A DNA stretch of 64,000 bases. It comes from Polyangium fumosum. Its GTDB lineage: Bacteria > Myxococcota_A > Polyangia > Polyangiales > Polyangiaceae. Shown piece by piece: positions 7,574-17,700 of the stretch. The stretch is taken from the NCBI RefSeq assembly GCF_005144585.1, contig NZ_SSMQ01000066.1:1-64000 (forward strand). Reading direction: 5' to 3'. Numbering within the stretch: position 1 is the stretch's first letter; each line of letters begins with the position of its first letter. The position numbers and the translations under genes were made by a program. The notes beneath the pieces are model-generated. The model was not told the DNA's origin, did no database searches, and was given only the letters and a program-made list of their open reading frames with translations.

Positions 7574-8748
7574 ATATGAACCGCGCAAATGCAGCGCGCC
7601 CGCGCTGCTCCGGCGTCGTCTCTGACGATTCACCGCTCTCCACGCTGCAGCAAAGGCTGCTGTACATGGAGCGGTTCCCCGAGCGACGTTTCGTGAACAT
7701 CGTCGAGAATGTACCGCAGTGGCCCAGCGTCGAGGGGGCGCCTGATTCCGCATGGCGGTACGTCCACAACTATGCCCCCTCGCGCGGGCAGCGCGATCTA
7801 CTGGAGCGCATCGCCGCGCGAGAGTCTCGGAGGCGCGAGAGCGACGTCACGCTTGAGCAGATCCTGGTCACCAACGGAGCCCTGCATGCGCTCGCCATGA
7901 TCTTTCGCCAGCACCAGCAGCCCGGTGCAGTGGCGCTTTGTCAGGCCCCGGTGCTGGGAGCGGTCCCCGAAATGCTGCGCAGCTATGGCTACCGCCCGGC
8001 CTTCTTCAAGTCGCTAGACGGCCGAGTGGACATCGCAGCATTGCGGCGCCTGCATTCCTCCGACGTTCGCATGATTTACCTCAACACGCCGCTCAATCCC
8101 AGCGGCGACATCCTCGCACCCGATACGCTCGAACAGCTGTGCGCTCTCGCGCACGAGCTGGGGGCCATCCTGGTGGCCGACATGGTCTACGACAGCTATG
8201 CGTTCGATCATGCGCGCGTGACGTCGCCGCAGGACCTCGGCGTGAGCTGGAAGAATGTATACGTCGTCAACTCGATGTCGAAGAACTTCGGCTCACCTGG
8301 GCTGCGCGTCGGCTGGATCGTCTCGACGCCGGAGAACGTGCACGCGCTGCTGCGCGTCTTGGAGCTCGAGAACATCTCCGTTTGCGGATTGTCCCAGGCC
8401 ATCGCAAGCGATCTCTTGGACAGGGGCAATGCCGTGCTGGTAGAGGCGGTCCGCGCGGGCCGGCAAATGCTCAGCGAGCGGCTGCCGCAGATCGCGGGTA
8501 TCCGCTTCTGCGTGCCTGCAGGAGGCACGCAGATCTTCGCAGAGCTGCCGGTCACGGACGTGGAAGAGTTCTGCGACTTCGCTCTGGCGGAGCTGGGACT
8601 CTGCCTGGTCTCCGCCTCCAATTACGAGGGCGTGCAAGGGGCCTTCGTGCGGCTGCCCATGGGTGCGCCGCCCGGCACGCTCGAGAATGCACTCGCGCTG
8701 CTGGGCGCAGGCCTTGATGCCTACCGCGAACGGACTCCCCTGCCGTAA
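7570..8748 (+). CDS. PLP-dependent class I/II aminotransferase
   Basis: A 392-residue fold-type I aminotransferase. The PLP lysine is K238 in NSMSKNFGSPGLRVGW, preceded by the NTPLNPSGD motif and the VADMVYDSYAF strand that supplies the Asp for the pyridine nitrogen. The GTG at 7570-7572 overlaps the methyltransferase stop (GTGA); an ATG two codons later is also possible. With the upstream methyltransferase it could interconvert an amino acid and its 2-oxo acid, so that the methyl group is placed at the beta carbon before re-amination (inference by analogy with MrsA/MrsB). It would then supply a non-proteinogenic building block for an NRPS module. Confidence 0.88.
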   Translation: MNMNRANAARPRCSGVVSDDSPLSTLQQRLLYMERFPERRFVNIVENVPQWPSVEGAPDSAWRYVHNYAPSRGQRDLLERIAARESRRRESDVTLEQILVTNGALHALAMIFRQHQQPGAVALCQAPVLGAVPEMLRSYGYRPAFFKSLDGRVDIAALRRLHSSDVRMIYLNTPLNPSGDILAPDTLEQLCALAHELGAILVADMVYDSYAFDHARVTSPQDLGVSWKNVYVVNSMSKNFGSPGLRVGWIVSTPENVHALLRVLELENISVCGLSQAIASDLLDRGNAVLVEAVRAGRQMLSERLPQIAGIRFCVPAGGTQIFAELPVTDVEEFCDFALAELGLCLVSASNYEGVQGAFVRLPMGAPPGTLENALALLGAGLDAYRERTPLP

Positions 8749-8766
8749 CGAACCATAGCAATCGAT

Positions 8767-11700
8767 ATGTTCCTTCCCGAAGTGGATACCCTTGTGGACC
8801 TGCTGCGCGAGCGAGCCGCTCACAAGCCCGATGTGCTCGCGCTGCGCTTCCTTGATGACGGAGAAATCGAGGGCGCCGCCTTCACCTACGGCGGTCTCGA
8901 CGAGGCTGCCCGGGCCGTGGCCGCCACACTGCAGGAGGCTGGGCTCGCGGGAAAGCCCGTGCTGCTCCTCTTCCCCCCGGGGCTGGACTACGTCGCGGCG
9001 TTCTTCGGCTGCCTCTACGCGGGCTCCATCGCCGTGCCAGCGTATCCACCGGATCCGACGCGCCTGAGCCGCTCGCTGCCGCGGCTCTCGACGATTGCAC
9101 GCGATGCTGGCGCGAACGCGGTGTTGACCACGCAGGCGGTGCTCGCCCTGGCCACGTTCGCCTTCGAGCAGGCGCCCGAACTTTCGAGGCTGCAATGGAT
9201 GGCGACCGATACCATCCGTCGTGACCGCGCGAGCGCGTGGCGACCGCCGCGCATCGACGGGGAATCGGTGGCCTTTCTCCAATATACGTCGGGATCCACC
9301 GGAACGCCCAAAGGTGTGGTCCTGACCTACCGGAACATACTGCACAATCAGCTGCTCATCCAGCAGGGCTTCTGCCACGATGAACAGAGCATCGTGGTCG
9401 GCTGGTTGCCGCTTTACCACGACATGGGGCTCATCGGGAACGTGCTGCAGCCCCTGTACATGGGAATTCCGTGCATCCTCATGTCGCCCCTCGCTTGCCT
9501 GGCGCGACCGGTGCGCTGGCTACAGGCCATCACCCGCTACAGGGCGACCACCAGTGGCGGACCCAACTTCGCCTACGAGTTATGCGTACGCAAGGTGAGC
9601 GAGGCAGAAAAGGCCGCGCTCGACCTGAGCTCTTGGCAAGTGGCCTTCAATGGCGCCGAGCCTGTCCGCCCGGAGACGATCGAGCAGTTCAGCGCCGCAT
9701 TCGCAGCATGCGGCTTCCGCCGCGAGGCCTTCTACCCCTGTTATGGCCTCGCCGAGGCAACCCTCATCGTCACCGGCAGCCAGCGCGGCCAGGGCATGGT
9801 GGTGGAGCGGATCGACCGCCAGGCGCTGGCGGAGGGCCGCATGGTGCTCGCTGCCGGCGGCGAGGAGGGGACGCTGCGCCTCGTGTCATCGGGTCGGCCG
9901 CTCGGAGACCAGCGCGTGCTCATCGCCCATCCGGAGACGTGCGCCCCGTGCGCCCCCGGCGAGGTGGGGGAGATCTGGGTCGCCGGCTCGAGCGTGACCT
10001 CGGGCTACTGGAACCAGCCCGAGGAATCGATGCGCACGTGCCGGGTGAAGCTCTCGGGCGTCGAGGGATTGACCTGGCTGCGCACGGGGGATCTGGGGGT
10101 GTTGCACGATGGCGAACTCTTCGTCACCGGCAGGGCCAAGGACCTCATCATCATCCGGGGGCGCAACCTCTACCCGCAGGACCTGGAACGCACGATGGAG
10201 CGCAGCCACGCAGCGGCCCGCATGGGCTGCGGCGCGGCGTTCTCCGTGGAGGTAGAGCACGAAGAGCGGCTGGTCTTGGTCCAGGAACTGGACGCTCGGC
10301 GGTCCGCGGACCCCGAGGAGGTCGTAGCGAGCATCCGCCAGGCGGTAGCCGAGGAGCACGAGGTCGCCGTGCATGCCGTCGTGCTGCTGCCGGCGGGCAG
10401 CATCTCCAAGACCTCCAGCGGGAAGATCCAGCGCCGCGCGTGCCGCGAGGATTACCTCTCCGGCCGGCTATCGACGCTCCACACGTGGCAGCAGCCTGCG
10501 AGCGCGGCGCCCACGGGCAGCCCGGAGGTGGACCCGCTGGCGGCGCTGGCGGCGAGGCATCTGCAGCTGCGCGCGGAGGAGATCTCGCGCGACGTGCCGC
10601 TCACACGCTACGGTCTGGATTCGCTCGTGGCGCTGGAGCTGGCGCTGGAGCTCGAGCAAACTCTAGGCGCACCTGTATCGCCGGCCCATTTGCTCCAGGG
10701 GAGCACGCTTCACGAGCTGGCCGAGCTGCCCAGCTCGCACACTGCTCCCGGCCGCCTGCCGCCGGTGGAAAGCGCTTCCCACGCCGGCACCGACGGCGTC
10801 CATCCGCTCTCGCCGGGACAGCAGGCGCTCTGGTTCTTGCATCAGCTGGATCCCGAGGGTGCGGTGTGCAACGTCGCGAGCGCGATTCGCATACACGGTG
10901 CGTTGCAGACGCAGGCGTTCGAGCGCGCGCTGAACACGCTCGTGCAACGGCACGCGGCGCTGCGGACCACATTCGCCGTCCATGAAGGGCGGCCCGTGCA
11001 GGTGGTGCACCAGCAAGCAACCCTGTGCCTGCAGCGGCATGAAGCATCGGCATGGACGCAGGAGCAACTGCAAGAAACGCTCGCGGAGGAAGCGCATCGG
11101 TCCTTCGACTTGGAGCGCGGTCCGCTGCTGCGGTTTCACCTGCTGGAGCGCACGGTCTCCGAGCGCCTGTTGCTGCTTGTGGCCCACCACCTCATCACCG
11201 ACCTGTGGTCCATCGGCGTGCTGCTGGAGGAGCTGGGGGCGCTCTACACCGAGTACACGGGAGGACCGCCTGCAAAGCTCGCGGCCCCGGCGGTCGAGCC
11301 TGCGGACGTGGCGCGGTGGCAGCAGAGGCTCGTCGACAGCCCGGAGGGCGAGCGTCTGTTCGCCTGGTGGCGCGAGCAGCTCGCAGGAGACTTGCATCCG
11401 CTGGACCTCTACACGGATTTCCCGCGCCCTTCCCTGCAAACCTTCCGTGGGGCGGTCGAGCATGCCACGCTGCCCGCTTCGCTGGTGCGCAGGTTACGCG
11501 AGGTAGCTGAATGCGAGAGCGCGACGCAGTACACTGTCTTGCTGGCGGCCTGGCAGCTTCTGCTGCACCGCTACACAGGCCAAGACGATCTGGTGGTGGG
11601 CACCTCCATGGTCGGCCGCGTGCGTCCGGAGCTGAGGCGCACGGTGGGCTATCTCGTGAGTCCGGTGCCACTGCGCGCCCGCCTGGGCCAAAACCCGCGG

Positions 11701-14700
11701 TTTACCGAGCACCTCAAGGACGTACGCGAGCGAGTGCTCGGCGCCATCGAGCACCAAGTCTACCCCTTCCCCCTGCTCGTCGAGCGCATGCAGCCTCGGC
11801 GGGATCCGAGCCGCTCGCCGATCTTTCAAGCGTACTTCGTCCTGCAGGATATGCCCACGCTGGGTGGAGGCGGCCTGCAGGGTCTTGCGCTTGGTGCCCC
11901 CCGAGCGTCCATCTCGCTGGGATCGCTGCAGCTCGAGTCTTACCCGCTGCAACGCCGTTCGGCGCAGTTCGAACTACAGCTCTCCATGGCAAGCGTAGAG
12001 GAGGGGCTCGCGATTTCGCTCGAGTACAATCGCGATCTTTTCGCCGCCTCGACGGTGCGTCGCATGGTGGCCCATCTACGCACGCTGCTGGAGGGCATTG
12101 CCGCTGATCCACGCAAGCGCATCGGGGACTTGCCGCTGCTGACGCCCGAGGAGCTCCAGCGCTTGGTGCGCTGCGAGGTGCCGGCCTTGCCTCCACCGCG
12201 GTGCCTGCACGCACGCTTCGAGGAGCAGTGCCGCACGCGGCCCGAATCGCGCGCCCTGACCCACGGCGACACGCATTGGACGTATGCCGAGCTCAACGCC
12301 CGCGCCAACCGACTGGCCCACCGGCTGCGCAAGCTCGGCGTGGGCGTCGAGAGCCGGGTCGGCCTGTGCCTGGAGCGATCCCCCGATCAGGTCGCCGCCG
12401 TGCTCGGCATCCTCAAGACAGGCGGCGCCTACGTGCCCATGGACCCTGCCTATCCTCGCGAGCGTCTTGCCTTCCTGCTGGCGAATTCGCGTGTGTCGGT
12501 GATCGTGACAATGGAGCACCTCGTCTCGGCGCTGCCGCTGCCCGAGGAGGGAGGCCCGACCCTGCTATGCGTCGACAGAGACGCAGAGGGGCTGGCTCGG
12601 GAGGACGAGTCGAATCCCCAAGCAGCAGCGGATGTAGATAACCTCGCCTACATCATTTATACCTCTGGGTCCACCGGCCGGCCCAAGGGAACGCTCATCG
12701 CCCACCGGCAGGTGACACGGCTGATCGACGCCACCGATCCCAGCTATCGCTTCGGCCCCGAGGACGTGTGGCCACTGTTTCATTCGATCTCTTTCGACGT
12801 GTCCGTCTGGGAGATGTGGGGTGCGCTGCTCTATGGCGGCCGGCTCATCATCATTCCATCGACGACCACCCGCTCCCCCGAGGAACTGCACGCACTGCTC
12901 GCGCGTGAGCGCGTCACCGTGCTCAACCAGACGCCCTCGGCGTTCCAGCCGCTGCTACGTTTCCACGAGTTCTGTCCCGAGCCGCTCGCGCTGCGCGCCA
13001 TCATCTTCGCCGGCGAACCGCTCCAGTTCGAGAGCCTGCAACCCTGGTTCGCCCGATATGGCGACCGACACCCGCGCCTCGTGAACATGTACGGCATCAC
13101 GGAGACGACCGTGCATGTCACCTATCACCCGGTGACGCTGCAGGATCTGAAAGCGCGTGGGAACCGAATTGGCCTGCCCATGCAGGATATGGAGATCTTG
13201 CTGCTGGACGGCTACATGCAGCCAGTGCCAGAGGGGCAGGTCGGGGAGATCTACGTGGGTGGCCCTGGCCTTGCGCGTGGCTACCACGATCGACCGGCGC
13301 TCACCGCCGAGCGCTTCGTGCCCCACCCGCTCACCTCGCACCCCGGTGAGCGGCTCTACAAATCGGGGGACAGAGCGCGGCGGGCGCCGGATGGAGGCCT
13401 GGAGTATCTGGGCCGGCAGGATCATCAGGTGAAGGTGCGCGGCTTCCGCGTGGAGCTTGGTGAGATCGAGGCCGAACTGCACCGCCAACCGGAGGTGCGG
13501 GAGGCCGCGGTAATCGCGCGCCCCGATGCCAGCGGTAACAAGCAGCTTCTCGCCTATTACGTCACCCATCCTGACCAGACGCTGGACGCGGCGGCGCTGC
13601 GGATGCGGCTTTCGCTCACGCTACCGGAGTACATGGTGCCGCAAGCGCTCATGTCACTGGCGGCATTGCCCCTGACCACCAACGGCAAGCTGGACGCCAG
13701 GGCGCTGCCCGTGCCGGAAGCAGCCTCCCCGGGCCACATCACCCCGCCCAACAGGGACCTGGAGCGCTCGCTGGCCGAGCTATGGCAAGGGCTCCTGGGA
13801 GTGCCGCAAGTGGGCCTCGAATCCAACTTCTTCGAGCTCGGTGGCCACTCACTGCTCGCCGCCGAGCTGACGGCCCGGGTACGCACGCAGCTCGGCGCAG
13901 CCGTGGGCGTTCAGGCCGTGTTCGAATCTCCCACGCTGGCGGTCTTTGCCAGCCGCGTGGAGACGGCCCTTCTTGCGGGCCGCGCCCCGGTACTGGCCCT
14001 GCCCCGCCTGAACCGCGAGGGCCCGCTGCCCCTATCGCTCGCCCAGCGGGCCCTCTGGTTCCTGGAGCGCCTCCAGCCAGGCAGCGGCGCCTACCACATG
14101 CCTGCTGCCATTCACCTGGAAGGGGAGCTGCATTCGGAGACGTTGCGGCGCGCGTTCGAGGAAGTGGTGCGCCGCCACGAGGCGTTACGGACGACGTTCC
14201 TCCTGGTCGACGACGAACCCGTGGCGCTACCAGCCGCGCCGCCGACGCTGGACTTGCCGGTGGAGGACCTACGCCATATCCCCGAACCCGAGCGTCGCGC
14301 CGCGGTCGAACGCCTGGCCGCCGAGACGAGCGCCATTCCGTTCGACCTCGAACGCGGGCCGCTGCTGCGCCTGCGGTTGGCGCGGCTGGCGACGAACGAG
14401 CACGTGCTGCTCGTCGTGCTGCACCATCTGGTAGCCGATGGTCGCTCCATTCCCTTGCTCCTCCGGGAGCTGTCCATAATTTACGACGCTCTCCACCGCG
14501 GTGCACCCATACCGCTACCAGAGCTGCGAGCGCAGTATGCGGATTATTGGGCATGGCGGCGCCGAGAGCTGGAGCAGGGGCCGCTGGAGGAGCAAATCGC
14601 CTACTGGCGAACACGGCTGGCCGGCCCGGTTCCCGCCCTGGACCTGCCCACGGCCGGACCCCGACCGCCGGTACAGACATTCCGTGGCGCACACCTAGCC

Positions 14701-17700
14701 TTCCACGTGCCCGCACGCGTGCTGGAGAGCCTGCAGGCGCTCGCGCACGCCGAGAACGCTACTCTGTTCATGGTGCTGACGGCTGCCTTCCTGGCCCTGC
14801 TGCATCGCTACACGGGCCAGGAAGACCTGTCGCTGGGGACCCCGGTAGGCCTACGCAATCATCCGGAGGCCGAGCCGCTCATCGGCTTCTTCGTGAACAC
14901 CGTCGTTCTACGAACCGACCTTGCGGGCGATCCAGATTTCCGGGAACTGTTGCGGCGCGTGCGCGATAACGCGGTGCGTGCGGTCTCCCACGCCGACGTC
15001 CCCTTCGATCGGCTCGTGGCCGAGCTCCAGCCCAGGCGTGATCCAAGCCGCCCCCCGCTCTTCCAGGCGCTGATCTCCGTGGACCTGGAGCCCCCGCGAC
15101 GCTTCGATCTTGCGGGCCTGCCGGCGCGCCTGCTCCCCTTCGAACGTGGGGTAGCGCAATTCGACCTGGTGCTGGACCTGGCCGTCGAGCCGGTCGGGCT
15201 GGAGGGCGTGTTCGAGTACAATACCGACCTGTTCGACGCGATGGCCATGGGCCGGCTCGCGCAGCACTTCCAGGTGCTGCTCGAAGGCGCGGCCGCACGG
15301 CCCGAGCTGCGGCTGAGCGTGTTGCCGCTGCTCACGGCGCAAGAGCAGCAGGACATCTTGGTGGCATGGAACGCCACCCAGATGGAGCCGCCCGCCGAAA
15401 CCTGCCTGCACGAAATGTTCGAAACGCAGGTCCGGCGCACGCCTCACGCGACGGCCCTGGCGTCTGGCGAGGCGCGGCTCACGTACGCACAGCTCGACGA
15501 GCGAGCAAACCAGCTCGCATGGCACCTGCGCCGGCTGGGCGTGGGGCCCGAGGTGCGCGTAGGCGTCTGCCTGCATCGCTCGCCGGAGATGCTGGTAGGC
15601 ATGCTGGGTACGCTCAAGGCAGGCGGCGCGTATGTCCCTCTGGATGCGGAGTACCCGCGCGCTCGTCTGGAATACCTGCTCCAGGACGCGCAGGTTCAAA
15701 TCCTGCTAACCCAGGAGGAGCTCAGGCCCCTGCTGCCAGCATTCCCCGGCCGCGTCCTGTGCCTGGACTCCGATTGGCATCTCGTGACGAGCGAGACCAC
15801 CAGCAAGCCGCCTTGCGGCGCGTTAGCGGACAACCTCGCCTACATCATCTACACTTCCGGGTCGACCGGCGCGCCCAAGGCGGTGATGACCACGCACCGC
15901 TCCGTCTGCAACTACTTGCACGCAATGCAGACGGCCTTCCCCCTGGGCCCCGAGGACCGGGCGTTGCAGCTGAACGCCATCAGTTTCGATGCCTCTGTCT
16001 CGGAGATCTTCACTCCGCTCATCGCTGGCGCTGAGCTCGTGCTCACGCGAGCTGGCGATCAGCGCGAGCCTGCCCGGCTGGTGCAGCACATCGTCGAGGG
16101 GCGTATCACGACCATCCAGCTCGTGCCCTCGCTCCTGCAATTCTTGCTGCAGGAGCCGGGTTTCCCCGCGTGCACCAGCCTCCGGCGCGTCTACTGCGGC
16201 GGCGAGGCCATGCCCGTGGGGTTGCAGGACGGGCTGCTTGGTACGCTGGAGGTGCAGCTCATCAATCTGTACGGTCCCACCGAGGCCACCATCGATCCGG
16301 CCTATCTGGTTTGCCGCCGCGGCACGCCGCAAAAGATCGTCCCCGTGGGGCGGCCGAATCGCAACATGCAGCTTTACGTGCTGGATCGGGCTATGCAGCC
16401 GGTCCCCGTGGGTGTGCCGGGCGAGGCGTACTTCGGCGGTATCGGCCTTTCTCGTGGTTACCTGAATGCCCCGGCGCTGACCGCCGAGCGCTTCGTGCCA
16501 CACCCCTTCAGCAGCGAGCCCGGCGCGCGGCTCTACCGTTCGGGAGACTTGGTGCGCTTCCTGGAGGACGGCACTGTGGAGTTCCTCGGGCGCCTGGATC
16601 ATCAGGTGAAGGTGCGCGGCTTCCGCGTGGAGCTAGGTGAGATCGAGGCCGCGCTGCGGCAGCACCCGGACGTGAAGGATGCGGTGGTGCTGGCGCGGGA
16701 GGACACGCCGGGTCGCAAGGATCTGGTGGCATACGTCGTCGCCTCGGAGGGCCGTTCACCCTCGGTCGTAGCGCTACGCGAGAGCCTGGAGTCCGCCCTG
16801 CCCGCGCACATGGTGCCTGCCTTCATCTCGGTGCTGGAAACCTTTCCGCTCACCCCCAATGGCAAGGTCGATCGCCCGGCCCTGCCCGCTCCGCAGCGTA
16901 TCGCCACCTCGCGCACCAGGGCGCCGCGCACGCCGACGGAGCAGGTGCTGGCCAGCATCTTCGCCGAGGTGCTGGCGATACCGCGCGTGGAGCCGCACGA
17001 TAACTTCTTCGAGCTGGGCGGCCATTCGCTGCTGGCCTCGCAGGTCACCTCGCGCCTGGGTCAGGTGCTGGGCATGGAGGTGCCGCTGCGCGCGATCTTC
17101 GAGCACCCCACCTTCGCCGATCTTGCGGGCTGGATCGATCAGACGCGGGCTGGAAGCGCACCGGATTCGACGCCGCCGCTCGTACGCGTCGAGCGCGGGG
17201 CCCCGTTGCACCTGTCCTTCGCGCAGGAGCGGCTGTGGGTGCTCGACCAGCTCCAGCCGGGGACCGCCGTCTACAATGTGCCGGCAGCCCTGCGCCTGGA
17301 GGGCGAGCTATCCGAGGCCGCGCTGCGCGACGCGCTGGAGGCATTGGTCGGCCGCCATGAGGTCCTGCGCACGCGCTACGTCCTCGTCCATGGCAGCCCC
17401 ATGCAAGTCGTGGAGCCACCCGGCCCCTTGCCCTTGCTGGTGGAGGACCTGGGCGGCCTGCCCGAACCCGAGCAGGAACAGCGACTGCAAGCCCTCATCG
17501 CCGCGGAGGCGAAGCGCCCGTTCGATCTGAGTCAGGCGCCGCTGTTCCGCACGCTGTTGGTGCGGCTCGCTCCACGGTCGCATCTGCTCACGGTGACAGT
17601 GCACCACATCGCCTCGGACGGCTGGTCCGTGGGCATCTTCTTGCGCGAGCTGGTCGCGCTTTACGAGGCATCTCTGGCCGGTCGGCCCTCGCCGCTGCCA

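Noticed and set aside
13739..14716. Long minus-strand open frame opposite NRPS module 2
   Set aside because: Arg/Ala/Pro/Gly-rich translation typical of the antisense of high-GC coding DNA. The plus strand encodes an intact condensation domain here.
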